Shown here piece after piece: positions 17,277-28,798 of a stretch of DNA of 32,027 bases. The notes under the pieces are model-generated. The model had not been told where the DNA came from. It was given only the letters and a program-made list of their open reading frames with translations, and searched no databases. Each line of letters starts with the position of its first letter. Positions within the stretch are counted from its first letter, which is position 1. Origin of the DNA: Kiritimatiellota bacterium. Lineage in GTDB: Bacteria > Verrucomicrobiota > Lentisphaeria > Victivallales > JAADHT01. The stretch is taken from contig JAUUYH010000006.1 of NCBI GenBank assembly GCA_030590505.1, positions 1-32,027 of the forward strand, in the 5' to 3' direction. The position numbers and the translations under genes were made by a program.

Positions 17277-17459
17277 AATTGTTTCCCTACCCGATACGGG
17301 CCTTTTTATATATTTATGAAAACTTTCTTAAGTCGTTTATTAATGACGACACTTCTATTATTGACCGCAACGGGCGGTTAAATTTTATTTACAACAAAAC
17401 TGTCGGAGCTCTTTAAAGCACCGACAATTAGTAACAAGGTTCACATAGACTAAGGAGTA
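17277..17459 (-). promoter_or_regulatory. rpsL-rpsG intercistronic region with several hairpins
   Basis: 183 nt between S12 and S7. It can form TGTCGG / CCGACA with an inner GCT / AGC (17401-17426), ACCGC / GCGGT (~17372-17386), GTCGT / ACGAC (~17335-17355) and CCCG-TAT-CGGG (17290-17300), the last overlapping the rpsG ribosome binding site zone. In E. coli this spacer holds the S7 autoregulation site; a similar role here is inferred from position. Confidence 0.4.
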
Positions 17460-17831
17460 TTATCTACTTCTTTTTGTTCCATATTTTGAACGACCCTGTT
17501 TACGATCATCTACTCCAAGACTATCAAGTGCACCTCTGACAATATGATAACGTACACCAGGAAGGTCACGAACTCTACCGCCTTTTACAAGTACAACTGA
17601 GTGCTCTTGGAGATTATGTCCTTCACCGCCAATATAAGCAGTAATCTCTTCTCCATTTGTCAAGCGCACTCTTGCAATTTTACGCAGTGCCGAGTTCGGC
17701 TTTTTAGGCGTTCTTGTTGTCACCTGCAGGCAAACTCCGCGTCTCTGTGGGCAATTGCCCAAAGCACGTGATTTGCTTTTCGTCGTCTTCTTTTTTCTGC
17801 CGTGTCTCACTAATTGATTAATTGTTGGCAT
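17460..17831 (-). CDS. rpsL: Ribosomal protein S12
   Basis: 123 residues. Starts [15 protein letters not shown]; has [77 protein letters not shown]. The Lys in PKKPNSAL and the Lys/Pro in [11 protein letters not shown], where streptomycin-resistance changes occur, are wild-type. Sits at the decoding centre. Confidence 0.99.
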   Translation of the reverse strand: MPTINQLVRHGRKKKTTKSKSRALGNCPQRRGVCLQVTTRTPKKPNSALRKIARVRLTNGEEITAYIGGEGHNLQEHSVVLVKGGRVRDLPGVRYHIVRGALDSLGVDDRKQGRSKYGTKRSR

Positions 17832-17887
17832 ATTCTATTCTATCCTATTTTATTCTTATTTTACCCCATCTTTAAAAACGGGCTCAT

Positions 17888-17915
17888 ATAATAATTCAAG
17901 TTCTTGACATTACAA
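17888..17915 (-). promoter_or_regulatory. Candidate promoter of the str (rpsL) unit
   Basis: On the - strand TTGTAA (17910-17915), a 16-base spacer and TATTAT (17888-17893), in the 160-bp gap between rpoC and rpsL, about 55 bp before the rpsL ATG. Confidence 0.45.
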
Positions 17916-17949
17916 ACAGATATTTGCAATGAATATGTTAATTTTATTT

Positions 17950-17975
17950 AAAGAGAGTGTATTACTGCTCTCTTT
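17950..17975 (-). terminator. Hairpin after rpoC, possible weak terminator
   Basis: AAAGAGAG / CTCTCTTT with a ten-base loop, 17 bp past the rpoC stop. On the - strand only three T belong to the tract after it, so termination may be partial. Confidence 0.4.
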
Positions 17976-17991
17976 TTCTTCAAAAATTACC

Positions 17992-20900
17992 TTATTCTTC
18001 GTCCTTTTCTACTTTTTTCTTTTCAGTTGAAGTATCTTCTTCAGTTACTTGAATTGCATTAGCTTCCTCTTCCTCATTCTCATCTCCTATAGATAGAGCC
18101 GCTTTTGCAGCTTCAAGCTTAGTAGGTGTGTCAACTCCTGTATCAGAAGAATCCTCATCCTCATCCTCATCCTCATCCTCATCCTCATCTCCCATAGATA
18201 GAGCCGCCTTTGCAGCTTCAAGCTTAGTAGGCTTGTCAGCTCCTGTGTCAGAAGAATCCTCATCCTCATCTCCTAAAGATAGAGCCGCTTTTGCAGCTTC
18301 AAAATTAGCAGTTTCATTTGCAGTAAGTACATCTGAATCTTCTTCAATAATTTCAGGTTCAGGCTCTATTTCAGTTCCCAGTTTCTTCATTTTGATCGCC
18401 TGCATCTCCGCAGTACCAGTTCCGGCAGGAATAAGGTGTCCTGTAATAACATTTTCCTTAAAACCTTTTAGATTATCAATTTTGCCGAGAGTTGCTGCAT
18501 CTGTGAGGATTCGTGTTGTATCCTGGAATGATGCTGAAGATATGAAACTTTCTGTTTCCAGGGATGCTTTGGTAATACCTAGAAGTACAGGTTCCGCTTC
18601 AGCGGGCTGTCCTCCCCTCATTGCCACATCTTGGTTCTCTTTAAGGAAATTCTGTTTATCAACCTGCTCTCCTGATAGAAACTTAGTGTCTCCAGCTTCA
18701 GTAACTCTGACCTTTTGAAGCATTTGACGAACAATGACTTCAATATGTTTATCATTGATTTCAACACCCTGGGCACGATATACCATCTGTACTTCGTTGA
18801 CCAAGTATGTTTGAAGTGCTTGTGGACCACACACTTCAAGAAGTTCATGTGGGACAACTGAGCCTTCAGTTAGTTTCTGACCTTTTCTGACTTTATCACC
18901 TTTACCAGCAGATAGATGCTTATTGATGGGAACTAAATGTTCTTCAATCTGATCATTTTCAGGGTCTCTGATGATTAACTGTCGTTTTCCTCTCGTTAAT
19001 TTTCCAAGTTCAACGATTCCATCGATTCTTGCGATTTCCGCAGCATCTTTAGGAATACGTGCTTCAAAGAGTTCTGCAACCCTTGGAAGTCCACCCGTGA
19101 TATCTTTATTTTTTGCAGTCTGTCTAGGCATTCTAGCAAGTACAACACCTGCTTTCACCTTAGCTTTCTCTTCAATCATAAGATATGCACTTGCAGGCAA
19201 GCTGTAGTGAGCGATTATTTCACCTTTTGCATCAAGGATTACAACCTGAGGATGAAGATCCTCACGGTGTTCCATAACTGTCATCTCTATGACACCGCCG
19301 CTCTTCTCTTCACGGTTAAGAGTAATACCTTCAATCAGGTCTTTAAACTCAATTGTTCCTGCCTCTTCTGCAATTATCGGAACGTTGTATGGATCCCAGC
19401 TTGCAATCTTTTCGTTGGCTTTTACTTTATCACCATCTTTCTTTGTGAAAATGGTACCAACTGGAAGTTCATAACGGTCAATCTCGTTTCCTTTCTTATC
19501 CGCAACGACAGCAACTCCAGTTTTATTTACAACTACTGTTTCATCTTTTTGATTCGTAATGGTACGTACATCTTCAAGAGAGACAAATCCGGCATTTCTT
19601 ACACGGATCATAGGTTGTTTGAATGATGATGATGCTGTTCCGCCAATATGGAATGTTCTCATTGTTAACTGTGTACCAGGTTCACCAATGGATTGAGCTG
19701 CAATAATGCCCAGAGCATCTCCAATTTCTGCAAGGTTGTCGCAGGCAAGGTTGCGTCCGTAGCATTTTATACAGATACCATGATCGGTTTCACATGTTAG
19801 TACGGAGCGGAGAAGAACTCTATTTATACCTCTGTCGAGGAATTTGTCAGCAATCTCTTCTGTTATCTCTTCATTAGCCGCAACGAGCATATCACCTTTC
19901 TTTCCTAAAGGATCCCTTACATCTGTACCACTGTATCTTCCGACAATACGATCTTTAATAGATATGATCTCTTCGTCACCTTCTACAATGTTGCTGATCC
20001 AGATACCTTTGACTGTACCACAATCTTCCTCTTTACAGATTAGATCCTGTGATACATCAACAAGTTTACGTGTCATATAGCCTGAATCCGCAGTTTTAAG
20101 AGCAGTATCGGCAAGACCTTTTCTGGCACCATGAGTACTAATAAAGTATTCGAGTACTGATAGTCCTTCACGGAAGTTTGAAAGAATAGGTCTTTCAATG
20201 ATATCTCCAGAAGGTTTAGCCATCAATCCACGCATCCCTGCAAGCTGTCTAATCTGGTCACGACTTCCTCGTGCTCCTGAATCAAGCATTGCATAGACTG
20301 GATTTATTGAATTAGCTCCAGTTTTATCAAGGACCTTGAACAGGTCATTTGCTACATGGTTACTTGTCTGAGTCCAGATGTCAATGATTTTATTATGACG
20401 TTCACCCTCAGTTACAACACCTTTTGCAAACTGCTGCTGAACAATCTCAATCTCTTCTCTTGCTTGTTCAATATGTGCTGGTTTTTCCTTAGGAATAACC
20501 ATGTCTGAAATTGAGATTGAAAATCCTGCGAGAGTCGCATGTTTATACCCAAGTTCTTTGAGTTTATCAAGATGTACAACCGTTTTCTCGCGTCCAGCAA
20601 TTTTATATGAATCACTGACAAGCTGTCCAAGGCATTTTTTATCTGCTAATTTATTAAACATTCCTAAAGAGTCATCCCATATCTCATTAAAGATACAGCG
20701 ACCTGGAGTGGTAATGATATATTTAGGCTTTTTATCTCCCCACGGAGTATCTTTTCCTAAATCAGGATTAGGAATTTTAACAGCATCATGGATCTTAATT
20801 ACTTTTATATCAAGCAGAGAAAGAACTTCAAAATAGTCTTTACAAATGCGTGGTTTTTTTACATTAATAGGATTCAATGTTAGGTAATAGGAGCCCAATG

Positions 20901-22428
20901 TAATATCCTGAGTCGGCGCCATAATCGGTTTTCCGTTGGCTGGCGAGAATATATTGTTAGGTGCAAGCATCATCAGCTTGGTTTCAAGCTGTGCGGATGC
21001 AGATAATGGAACATGAACCGCCATCTGGTCACCGTCAAAGTCCGCATTATATGCTGTACATACAAGAGGATGTACGCGTATAGCAGACCCCTCAATCAAT
21101 ACAGGGTTAAATGCCTGAATACTGAGTCTGTGCAGGGTTGGTGCGCGGTTCAGCATTACTGGGTGTCCTTTGGTTACCTCTTCAAGAATATCCCATACCA
21201 TAGGATCACCGCGCTCAATCATCTTTTTTGCACTTCTTACAGTGTGAACATGATTACGCTCTTTTAAATGCCTTATGATAAACGGCTCAAAAAGTACAAG
21301 AGCCATTTTCTTAGGAATACCGCACTGATCCAAACTAAGTTCAGGCCCAACAACGATAACAGAACGTCCAGAATAATCAACTCGTTTTCCGAGCAGGTTC
21401 TGACGGAAGCGTCCGCTTTTTCCTTTCAGCATATCGCTGAGAGATTTTAGAGCTCTATTTCCTGCACCGGTGACAACACGCCCGTGACGTCCATTGTCCA
21501 TTAGTGCATCAACAGCTTCCTGGAGCATTCTTTTTTCATTTCTGATGATCACTTCAGGTGTTCTGAGTTGGAGTAGATTTTTAAGACGATTATTACGGTT
21601 AATCACTCTTCTATAGAGATCATTAAGGTCTGATGTTGCAAATCTGCCACCTTCAAGTGGAACAAGTGGACGCAGATCTGGAGGAATTACTGGAAGCACA
21701 TCAAGAACCATCCAAGCTGGATTAGATTTACTGTTCATAAAACCTTCAACTAATCGCATACGTTTAGCAAGTTTTTTACGAATAGCTTTACTTTTTGTTG
21801 CAGCCATTTTTCCTTTTAACTCTTCCTGAAGAGCCTCAAGATCAAGTTGATCAAGAAGTTGTTTGATAGCGGGTGCGCCCATATCAGCGACAAAAGAGTC
21901 CCCATAACTTTCAACTGCTTCCATATATTCAATTTCATTTAGGGACTGTCCAACCTGAAGTGGTGTATCGCCTGGGTCAATTACAGCCCAGTCTTCATAA
22001 TACACAATCTGTTCTAATGTGCGTGCAGTTAAATCAAGCATTAAGCCGATTCTACTTGGCATACATTTAAAGAACCAGATATGAGTTACAGGAACTGCAA
22101 GTTCAATGTGTCCCATTCTTTCACGTCTGACACGGGACTGAGTGACTTCAACTCCACAACGGTCACAGACCACGCCCTTATGCTTTATACGTTTATATTT
22201 TCCACAGTTACATTCCCAGTCTTTGGTCGGTCCAAAAATTCTTTCACAGAACAGACCTCCCTTTTCTGGCTTAAAACTACGGTAATTTATTGTTTCTGGA
22301 TTTTTAATTTCCCCATGACTCCAGGATCTAACAACATCAGGTGCAGCAACATTAATTGTTACAGCCCCGAAAGATGAAGATTCATCCTGTCCGAGAAGTT
22401 CCCTATATGCAAATTTATTATCAACCAC
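17992..22428 (-). CDS. rpoC: RNA polymerase beta' subunit
   Basis: 1478 residues. N-terminal zinc ribbon [19 protein letters not shown], active-site [15 protein letters not shown] (three Asp that hold Mg), bridge-helix/trigger-loop region including [25 protein letters not shown], second zinc site ending [12 protein letters not shown], and [22 protein letters not shown]. The last ~124 residues are unusual: three copies of an [11 protein letters not shown](ED)n-SSDTGxDxPTK unit, then a Glu/Lys-rich end, all strongly acidic. This tail has no catalytic role in known enzymes and likely projects from the core. 16 bp after rpoB. Confidence 0.99.
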   Translation of the reverse strand: MVDNKFAYRELLGQDESSSFGAVTINVAAPDVVRSWSHGEIKNPETINYRSFKPEKGGLFCERIFGPTKDWECNCGKYKRIKHKGVVCDRCGVEVTQSRVRRERMGHIELAVPVTHIWFFKCMPSRIGLMLDLTARTLEQIVYYEDWAVIDPGDTPLQVGQSLNEIEYMEAVESYGDSFVADMGAPAIKQLLDQLDLEALQEELKGKMAATKSKAIRKKLAKRMRLVEGFMNSKSNPAWMVLDVLPVIPPDLRPLVPLEGGRFATSDLNDLYRRVINRNNRLKNLLQLRTPEVIIRNEKRMLQEAVDALMDNGRHGRVVTGAGNRALKSLSDMLKGKSGRFRQNLLGKRVDYSGRSVIVVGPELSLDQCGIPKKMALVLFEPFIIRHLKERNHVHTVRSAKKMIERGDPMVWDILEEVTKGHPVMLNRAPTLHRLSIQAFNPVLIEGSAIRVHPLVCTAYNADFDGDQMAVHVPLSASAQLETKLMMLAPNNIFSPANGKPIMAPTQDITLGSYYLTLNPINVKKPRICKDYFEVLSLLDIKVIKIHDAVKIPNPDLGKDTPWGDKKPKYIITTPGRCIFNEIWDDSLGMFNKLADKKCLGQLVSDSYKIAGREKTVVHLDKLKELGYKHATLAGFSISISDMVIPKEKPAHIEQAREEIEIVQQQFAKGVVTEGERHNKIIDIWTQTSNHVANDLFKVLDKTGANSINPVYAMLDSGARGSRDQIRQLAGMRGLMAKPSGDIIERPILSNFREGLSVLEYFISTHGARKGLADTALKTADSGYMTRKLVDVSQDLICKEEDCGTVKGIWISNIVEGDEEIISIKDRIVGRYSGTDVRDPLGKKGDMLVAANEEITEEIADKFLDRGINRVLLRSVLTCETDHGICIKCYGRNLACDNLAEIGDALGIIAAQSIGEPGTQLTMRTFHIGGTASSSFKQPMIRVRNAGFVSLEDVRTITNQKDETVVVNKTGVAVVADKKGNEIDRYELPVGTIFTKKDGDKVKANEKIASWDPYNVPIIAEEAGTIEFKDLIEGITLNREEKSGGVIEMTVMEHREDLHPQVVILDAKGEIIAHYSLPASAYLMIEEKAKVKAGVVLARMPRQTAKNKDITGGLPRVAELFEARIPKDAAEIARIDGIVELGKLTRGKRQLIIRDPENDQIEEHLVPINKHLSAGKGDKVRKGQKLTEGSVVPHELLEVCGPQALQTYLVNEVQMVYRAQGVEINDKHIEVIVRQMLQKVRVTEAGDTKFLSGEQVDKQNFLKENQDVAMRGGQPAEAEPVLLGITKASLETESFISSASFQDTTRILTDAATLGKIDNLKGFKENVITGHLIPAGTGTAEMQAIKMKKLGTEIEPEPEIIEEDSDVLTANETANFEAAKAALSLGDEDEDSSDTGADKPTKLEAAKAALSMGDEDEDEDEDEDEDSSDTGVDTPTKLEAAKAALSIGDENEEEEANAIQVTEEDTSTEKKKVEKDEE
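18078..18302 (-). repeat. In-frame tandem repeats encoding the acidic RpoC tail
   Basis: Two full units and one partial unit (starting near 18080, 18190 and 18274) share GATAGAGCCGC-TTTGCAGCTTCAA and, in the full units, TTAGTAGG...TCAGAAGAATCC. They differ in the length of the (ATCCTC)n stretch, six perfect copies at 18151-18186 against two in the next unit. Length changes of one hexamer keep the frame and add or remove an Asp-Glu pair. Confidence 0.9.
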
Positions 22429-22444
22429 GACTACCTCCGTGTAT

Positions 22445-25400
22445 TTAAATTAAAGAAGTCTCTGATGCGTTTACAAGACGGATATCTATACCCAAACTCT
22501 GCATCTCTTTCATTAGAACGTTGAATGATTCTGGACGACCAGACTCTAGAATATTTTGTCCTTTGACAATAGATTCATAGATTCTCGCTCTTCCTGCGAC
22601 ATCATCACTCTTGACAGTTAGCATTTCTTGGAGAGTGTATGCTGCACCATAAGCTTCAAGTGCCCATACTTCCATCTCTCCAAACCTCTGTCCACCGTGC
22701 TGAGCTTTACCCCCCAACGGCTGCTGAGTTACCAAAGAATATGGTCCAACAGCTCTTGCATGTATTTTATTAGCAACAAGATGGTCAAGCTTTAACATAT
22801 ATATGTATCCGACCATAACTCGTTGATCAAACTCTTCACCGGTTCTGCCGTCATAAAGTGCTGTTTTACCATCAAATTTCTGAGATTTACCTTTACCGGT
22901 AAAGCCCCAGTTAAAGTTTTCACCAGTCTCATCTTTCTGTTTTTGATTGGCATCTTTCATATACTGCACAATCTCATCTTCAGATATACCATCAAATACT
23001 GGTGTTGCTACATTAATTCCAAGTATTTTGGCAGCCCATCCAAGATGAGTCTCAAGTACCTGTCCTACATTCATACGACTAGGTACGCCAAGTGGATTAA
23101 GTACGATATCAACAGGAGTTCCATCTGCCAAGTAAGGCATGTCTTCAATAGGTACTATTTTTGCAATAATTCCTTTGTTTCCATGACGTCCCGCCATTTT
23201 GTCTCCAACCTGAATCTTACGTTTACAAGCCACATATACTTTAACTTTTCTAACAATTTTAGGTTCAATTCCGTCACCAGTTTCAAGAGCTGTAATAAGT
23301 TTATCCCTTTCAACTTCATACTCTTCGATACGAGGAGCATATAATTTGATGATTTCATCAATATTGTTCTTTAGAGTACAATCATCCATTCTGTAATGTC
23401 TAAACTTATTTGCCAACTTAATTACAGAGCTTCTTGTTACCTTACGATTTGATGAGATCAAAATCGAATTTGGTTTTGATGATGAATCATCAAATATTGG
23501 ACAAGGAAGTTTCTGGGCAAGCATTATATCTGCAAATTCCTCTGACATCTCTTCAAGTAACTGTGATGTTTCAAGTTTGCAGTTGTCTTTTGCGTGTTTA
23601 ATCTGGCGACGTACTTCTGATTTAGTAAGTGTCTGTCTGTTTGGATCAGATGAGTATTCAACTCTTACATCCATAACAATTCCACCTTTTCCACTACTTA
23701 CGACTAGACTTGAATCTTTTACGTCAGCAGCTTTCTCTCCAAATATTGCACGAAGCAGTCTCTCTTCAGGAGCCAGTTCCGATTCAGATTTAGGTGTGAT
23801 TTTACCTACAAGAATGTCTCCGGCTTTTACTTCAGCTCCAAGTCTTATAATACCATCGGTACCAAGATTTCTTAAAGCATCTTCACTGACATTCGGGATA
23901 TCTCTTGTTATCTCTTCAGGACCAAGCTTGGTGTCACGAGCTATGAGCTCGAACTCTTCTACGTGTACACTTGTATAAACATCGTCCTTCACAAGTTTTT
24001 CACTTATAACAATAGCATCCTCAAAGTTATAACCGCACCATGGCATAAATGCCACCATTACGTTTTTGCCAAGTGCTAGTTCAGCATTATCAGTTGCAGC
24101 ACCATCAGCAACGGGATCACCTTTTTTGATTTTTTGACCCGATTTAAGAAGGGGTCTCTGATTCATAGATGTTCCTGCATTACTGCGGAGAAATTTATTA
24201 AGTTTATATAAAGTACCAATCTCTTCTGTGAAAGGTTCTCCATTTGGTGTAGTTTCAACCCTGTCTGCAGAAACTGAGATAACAACACCGTCCTCTTTTG
24301 CTCTAACAACTGACCTCGAGTCATAAGCAACTTTTCCTTCAAGTCCTGTTCCTACCAGAGGTGCCTCTGTTGTCATAAGCGGAACTGCCTGTCGTTGCAT
24401 ATTTGATCCCATAAGTGCACGGTTCGCATCATCATGTTCAAGGAATGGAATAAGTCCTGCAGCTGCACTTACCAGCTGTTTTGGAGATACATCCATATAT
24501 TGTACCTCTTTACTTGTTACCTCTTGAGAGTCTCCCATATAACGGGACATAACAAGTTTATGGATAAACTTTCCTTTTTCATTAATTGATGCATTTGCCT
24601 GGGCAATTACAAAAGTCTCTTCTTGATCAGCAGTCAAGTATTCAATCTTGTCTGTTACTACTTCATTTTTTACTACACGGTATGGAGTTTCAAGGAAACC
24701 AAAATCATTGATCTGCGAATATAGAGACATTGATGAGATAAGACCAATGTTAGGTCCCTCAGGAGTCTCAATCGGACAGATTCTTCCGTAATGACTTGTA
24801 TGTACATCACGAACCTCAAATCCGGCTCTTTCACGACTCAGTCCACCTGGACCAAGAGCACTTAAGCGACGTTTATTTGTCAACTCAGAGAGTGGATTAG
24901 TTTGATCCATAAACTGTGAGAGCTGGTTTCTTGCAAAGAAATCTCTTATAACACCAGCAAATGCTTTAGGGTTAACCAATTTATTCGGTGTAATATTTGT
25001 CTCTTCAGAACCTAATAGTGTCATGCGTTCACGAATAAGTCTCTCTGTTCTAGATAGACCAACTCTGCACTGATTTTGAAGCAGTTCGCCAACGTTACGA
25101 ACGCGTCTGTTTCCAAGATGATCGATGTCATCAGGGCGACCACCAGTGTTTCTTAAGTTAAGAAGCAGTCTTGTAGCCTCAACCATATCTTCCTTGCGGA
25201 GTATTCGTTCCGTAAGCGGAACATCCTGGTTGAATTTTTGATTCAATTTTAATCGACCAACAGCACCAAGGTCATAACGACGAATGTCAAAGAACAGTCT
25301 ATGTAGTAACTGCTTTGCATTAGGAATGCTCGGAGGATCCCCGGGACGCATTCTTCTGTATATCTCTTTTAGTGCCTCATCGCTTGTACGCGGAGGATCT

Positions 25401-26260
25401 CTTCTTAAACAGGTAATCAGGTAGTTGTTATTTGCCGGGATATAGGCAAGTTCAACCTTTTTAATTTTTGCAGTCTGAAGTGTATGAACATGAGCTTCAT
25501 TTAATTCAACTAACTCATCAAGCACTATCTCTCCAGTTTTGTCTGTTATTGGATCAATTGTATAATATTTTTCAAGATCATCCGTTTTTAGGAGCTGAGG
25601 AATTGTCAGACTCTTAATCTCATGAAGTTGAGAGAGAATTTCTTTGTTTGTTTCATACCCTATGGCACGGAGAAACGTAGTGATAAGAAATTTACGACGA
25701 CGACGACGACGATCCATGTAAATATAGATTAAATCATTAATATCAAATTGTACTTCCATCCAAGATCCACGATCTGGAATTATACGGAATGAGTAGAGGG
25801 TTGATCCACTGGTATGCTGACTTGTTTCAAAGCAGATCCCGGGTGATCTATGCAACTGACTTATTATAACACGCTCAACTCCATTTATTACAAATGTTCC
25901 TCTCTCGGTGATTACCGGCATCTCTCCAATATAAACTTCCTCTTCGGAAACTTCACTGCTGTCTCTTGTCAGTCTGAATGTAGCGTATAAGGGGGAACTA
26001 TAAGTAACACCATCTTTGATGCAATCGATTACATCTCCATTTAAATCTCCAATACGATACGAGACGTACTCAAGAAACAATTTTCCATCGAAACTTTCAA
26101 TAGGAAAAACTTCTCTGAATACCTCTTCTAATCCCTTGTCCCTTTTATTCGCAGGAATATCCTGCTGTAAAAAACCATTGTAGGAGTCAACCTGTACACT
26201 AATCAAGTCAGGTATATCAAGAACATCCACTAGTTTTCCAAAATTTTTGCGCTCAGCCAT
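22445..26260 (-). CDS. rpoB: RNA polymerase beta subunit
   Basis: 1271 residues. Contains the rifampicin region [28 protein letters not shown], then [32 protein letters not shown], the [12 protein letters not shown]-like [35 protein letters not shown], and the C-terminal [41 protein letters not shown]. Forms the catalytic cleft with RpoC. The residue at E. coli position 526 is Asn, not His. 210 bp after rplL. Confidence 0.99.
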   Translation of the reverse strand: MAERKNFGKLVDVLDIPDLISVQVDSYNGFLQQDIPANKRDKGLEEVFREVFPIESFDGKLFLEYVSYRIGDLNGDVIDCIKDGVTYSSPLYATFRLTRDSSEVSEEEVYIGEMPVITERGTFVINGVERVIISQLHRSPGICFETSQHTSGSTLYSFRIIPDRGSWMEVQFDINDLIYIYMDRRRRRRKFLITTFLRAIGYETNKEILSQLHEIKSLTIPQLLKTDDLEKYYTIDPITDKTGEIVLDELVELNEAHVHTLQTAKIKKVELAYIPANNNYLITCLRRDPPRTSDEALKEIYRRMRPGDPPSIPNAKQLLHRLFFDIRRYDLGAVGRLKLNQKFNQDVPLTERILRKEDMVEATRLLLNLRNTGGRPDDIDHLGNRRVRNVGELLQNQCRVGLSRTERLIRERMTLLGSEETNITPNKLVNPKAFAGVIRDFFARNQLSQFMDQTNPLSELTNKRRLSALGPGGLSRERAGFEVRDVHTSHYGRICPIETPEGPNIGLISSMSLYSQINDFGFLETPYRVVKNEVVTDKIEYLTADQEETFVIAQANASINEKGKFIHKLVMSRYMGDSQEVTSKEVQYMDVSPKQLVSAAAGLIPFLEHDDANRALMGSNMQRQAVPLMTTEAPLVGTGLEGKVAYDSRSVVRAKEDGVVISVSADRVETTPNGEPFTEEIGTLYKLNKFLRSNAGTSMNQRPLLKSGQKIKKGDPVADGAATDNAELALGKNVMVAFMPWCGYNFEDAIVISEKLVKDDVYTSVHVEEFELIARDTKLGPEEITRDIPNVSEDALRNLGTDGIIRLGAEVKAGDILVGKITPKSESELAPEERLLRAIFGEKAADVKDSSLVVSSGKGGIVMDVRVEYSSDPNRQTLTKSEVRRQIKHAKDNCKLETSQLLEEMSEEFADIMLAQKLPCPIFDDSSSKPNSILISSNRKVTRSSVIKLANKFRHYRMDDCTLKNNIDEIIKLYAPRIEEYEVERDKLITALETGDGIEPKIVRKVKVYVACKRKIQVGDKMAGRHGNKGIIAKIVPIEDMPYLADGTPVDIVLNPLGVPSRMNVGQVLETHLGWAAKILGINVATPVFDGISEDEIVQYMKDANQKQKDETGENFNWGFTGKGKSQKFDGKTALYDGRTGEEFDQRVMVGYIYMLKLDHLVANKIHARAVGPYSLVTQQPLGGKAQHGGQRFGEMEVWALEAYGAAYTLQEMLTVKSDDVAGRARIYESIVKGQNILESGRPESFNVLMKEMQSLGIDIRLVNASETSLI

Positions 26261-26470
26261 AAATTCACCTGTCTGTTATTTTCAAACAACCGATTAAAAA
26301 CTAATACAGATAGCCATTAAATCTGTAATTGTTATTTTTATAAAGAAATCAGAATTTTCCCATACACGACAAAATTCGTCGATCCAATTTTAACAGTCGG
26401 AACGACGATATTTTGAAGGATACGGGATCCTCTGATATATTTTGACAATATTAAAAAATATTATTGTCAA
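26261..26470 (-). promoter_or_regulatory. rplL-rpoB spacer with hairpin at the rplL stop
   Basis: A nine-pair stem TTGACAATA / TATTGTCAA (26442-26450 with 26462-26470) starts at the base after the rplL stop codon on the - strand and is followed by AAAATAT, not a T tract. Further short inverted repeats around CGACG (near 26350-26410) follow. In E. coli the same spacer holds an attenuator and an RNase III site that set the ratio of L7/L12 to beta; a similar function is plausible. Confidence 0.45.
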
Positions 26471-26872
26471 TTATTTTACTTCTACTGTTGCTCCAGCTGC
26501 TTCAAGCTTATCTTTTACTTCTTTAGCTTCATCTTTAGCAACGGCCTCTTTCACTGCTTTTGGTGCACTTTCTACGAGGTCCTTAGCATCTTTAAGTCCA
26601 AGTCCAGTAAGAGATCTTACTTCTTTGATTACTGCAATCTTGTTAGCTCCGAATGAAGCAAGGATTACATCAAATTCAGTCTTCTCTTCTTCTGCTGCTC
26701 CATCGCCAGCTACAGGTGCTGCGGCTACTGCTACAGGTGCTGCTGCTGTTACTCCAAGACGATCTTCGAGTGCTTTTACTAGTGATGAGAGTTCAAGAAC
26801 AGTAAGGTTCTCAACGTAGGAAATAAACTGATCCATTTCCTTTGATACTTCAACTTTTGTTTCTTCTGACAT
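26471..26872 (-). CDS. rplL: Ribosomal protein L7/L12
   Basis: 133 residues. N-terminal dimerisation helix pair ([22 protein letters not shown]), Ala/Val/Pro hinge (~residues 43-60) and C-terminal domain [71 protein letters not shown], which recruits translation GTPases. Present in several copies per ribosome, so it usually needs more synthesis than its neighbours. Confidence 0.98.
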   Translation of the reverse strand: MSEETKVEVSKEMDQFISYVENLTVLELSSLVKALEDRLGVTAAAPVAVAAAPVAGDGAAEEEKTEFDVILASFGANKIAVIKEVRSLTGLGLKDAKDLVESAPKAVKEAVAKDEAKEVKDKLEAAGATVEVK

Positions 26873-26905
26873 GATATATTGCCTCCATGTTATTTGTTAA
26901 TTAAT

Positions 26906-27424
26906 TTAATTATCTTTTTTGTTTTTATATGCATTTAATACGTTTAATATCTCAGTGCTCTTAGCATGCAAGACCCCAAGAAGATTTCTTGAAGGAGCTT
27001 CCAGTACGCCAAGTAACTGTGAAAGCAGCATCTCTCTTGGAGGGAGTGTCGCTATTATATTGACATCTTCCTTACTGAGTACTGCACCGTCCATATAACC
27101 AAATTTGGGTTCTACGACGTCGAACGATTTACTGAATGTATGGATGACTTTTGCAATAGTACCAGCATCACCAGTACCGCTTACAATTGCAGTATCTCCA
27201 GTCAATGTCAGTTTCGCAAGATCATCTATGCCTTCGTTGGATGCAGCTTTTAAAATTAGTCTGTTTTTTAGGACATGACATACTGCTTCCTGCTCGGCAA
27301 GCTTGTTACGCAATTCAGAGAAATCCTCTACTTTTAATCCCTTATATGAAATAAAGAATACAAAGTCTGATTCCTTTAGAATTGCACCAATATCTTTTAC
27401 TAGTTGTAATTTCTCTGTTCTCAT
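26906..27424 (-). CDS. rplJ: Ribosomal protein L10
   Basis: 172 residues, normal length. N-terminal rRNA-binding domain ([35 protein letters not shown]) and a C-terminal helix that carries L7/L12 dimers. It overlaps the rplA stop by 4 nt, so there is no room for the L10 leader RNA found upstream of rplJ in many bacteria. Confidence 0.97.
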   Translation of the reverse strand: MRTEKLQLVKDIGAILKESDFVFFISYKGLKVEDFSELRNKLAEQEAVCHVLKNRLILKAASNEGIDDLAKLTLTGDTAIVSGTGDAGTIAKVIHTFSKSFDVVEPKFGYMDGAVLSKEDVNIIATLPPREMLLSQLLGVLEAPSRNLLGVLHAKSTEILNVLNAYKNKKDN

Positions 27425-28122
27425 GATGCCGCCTTCACTAGATCTTTAGTCTCAATTTTCATACCTGGACTCATAGTTGATGAGATTGAAAAGTTCTGTA
27501 TGTATATTCCTTTTGCTGAAGCTGGTTTTGCTCTTAAAAGAGCAGCAATAACTGCTTCGGCATTTGCAATAAGATCTTCAGCTGAAAAACTTAACTTACC
27601 AATGCCTGCATGTACACATCCACCTTTATCTGCACGAAGCTCAACTCTACCAGCTTTTGCTTCAGCAACAGCTGCTTCAACGTTGTCCGTAACAGTTCCT
27701 GTCTTTGGATTCGGCATTAGACCGCGAGGTCCAAGTACTCTACCAAGTGGACGAACCTTCTGCATAGCATCAGGAGTAGCGATAAGAATATCAAAATCTA
27801 ACCATCCACCCTGCATCTTTGCAATGAGATCTTCCATTCCGACAAAATCTGCACCAGCAGCTTTTGCCTGATCTGCAGCCGCATCAGCTGCGACAACCGC
27901 AACTGTCACTTTTTTCCCAGTTCCCTTAGGAAGTGGAATAGCAACTCGCACGTTTTGATCTGATTGACGTGAGTCAATTCCGAGTTTTACTGCAATATCA
28001 ACGCTCTCATCAAATTTTACATGAGGCATCTCTTTCAATATAGCAAAAGCTTCTGAAAGCTGATATTTCTTCTCAATATCAATCACTTCTGATTGTGTTT
28101 TATATAGCTTGCTTTTAGGCAT
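27421..28122 (-). CDS. rplA: Ribosomal protein L1
   Basis: 233 residues. [39 protein letters not shown] and [20 protein letters not shown] are the family hallmarks. Forms the L1 stalk and is the usual repressor of the rplKA unit. Start overlaps rplK by 8 nt. Confidence 0.98.
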   Translation of the reverse strand: MPKSKLYKTQSEVIDIEKKYQLSEAFAILKEMPHVKFDESVDIAVKLGIDSRQSDQNVRVAIPLPKGTGKKVTVAVVAADAAADQAKAAGADFVGMEDLIAKMQGGWLDFDILIATPDAMQKVRPLGRVLGPRGLMPNPKTGTVTDNVEAAVAEAKAGRVELRADKGGCVHAGIGKLSFSAEDLIANAEAVIAALLRAKPASAKGIYIQNFSISSTMSPGMKIETKDLVKAAS

Positions 28123-28543
28123 CTTTCACCTCAATTCCCATACTACGGGCAGTTCCTTCAATAATCCGCATTGCAGCTTCTTCTGTTCTAGCATTTAAGT
28201 CTTCCATTTTTGTCTTTACAATTTCAAGAACCTGAGCCTTTGTAACTGATCCAACAATCTCTCTTCCAACTTCGCCAGAACCAGCAGCAAGTCCCGCTGC
28301 TTTCTTTAGTAGTATTGCAGCTGGTGGGGATTTTGTGATAAATGTAAACGATCGATCCTGATAAACAGTAATTACAACAGGAATAATCATTCCTGACTGC
28401 GATTGAGTCGCAGAGTTGAACTGTTTACAGAACTCCATTATGTTAACTCCTGCTTGACCTAAAGCCGGACCAACCGGTGGTGCAGGATTTGCAGCACCTG
28501 CCGGTATCTGCAATTTTATTTGACCTGTAACTTTCTTTGCCAT
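28115..28543 (-). CDS. rplK: Ribosomal protein L11
   Basis: 142 residues. [37 protein letters not shown] includes the Pro residues that thiopeptides contact; C-terminal rRNA-binding domain [50 protein letters not shown]. Stimulates the GTPase centre. AGGAGATG precedes the start. Confidence 0.98.
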   Translation of the reverse strand: MAKKVTGQIKLQIPAGAANPAPPVGPALGQAGVNIMEFCKQFNSATQSQSGMIIPVVITVYQDRSFTFITKSPPAAILLKKAAGLAAGSGEVGREIVGSVTKAQVLEIVKTKMEDLNARTEEAAMRIIEGTARSMGIEVKDA

Positions 28544-28798
28544 TTCATCTCCTGTAAAAGGATTTTTTATATTACTTTAAACTCAGCCCAAATAAGAATC
28601 CATAGTTCTTACTCTGCTATTTACTTATCAAATAACTGTCTTGAGGCAGACAGAAATTATTACTATATATTAAATATATGATGTTGAACCTTTATATAAA
28701 AGTACAATATCATAAACTTCTAAATTCTCTTTAACTTTTCAACTTCTTCAACTCTAGAATTTCTTCAACTCTAGAACTTAAAAACTCTAGAACTTCTT
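28544..28798 (-). promoter_or_regulatory. nusG-rplK spacer (255 bp) with tandem repeats and a hairpin
   Basis: The nusG-proximal end holds three copies of CTCTAGAA (+ strand 28752-28759, 28769-28776, 28785-28792; spacing 17 and 16) within longer repeats of TTCTTCAACTCTAGAA. Nearer rplK is CTGTCT-GCCTCA-AGACAG (about 28640-28660). This is where a leader for L1 autoregulation would lie. I could not match the known L1-binding motif by eye. Confidence 0.5.

Noticed and set aside
18128-18718. Ser-rich 196-codon frame, + strand, opposite the RpoC tail
   Set aside because: The Ser runs are simply the complement of the Asp-Glu hexamer repeats of rpoC.
26873-27424. L10 autoregulatory leader before rplJ
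   Set aside because: rplJ overlaps rplA by 4 nt, so there is no leader. The rplJ-rplL gap is only 33 nt.
28752-28792. CRISPR array suggested by regularly spaced repeats
   Set aside because: Repeats are only 8-17 bp, spacing is 16-17 bp in total with no unique spacers, and no cas gene is present.
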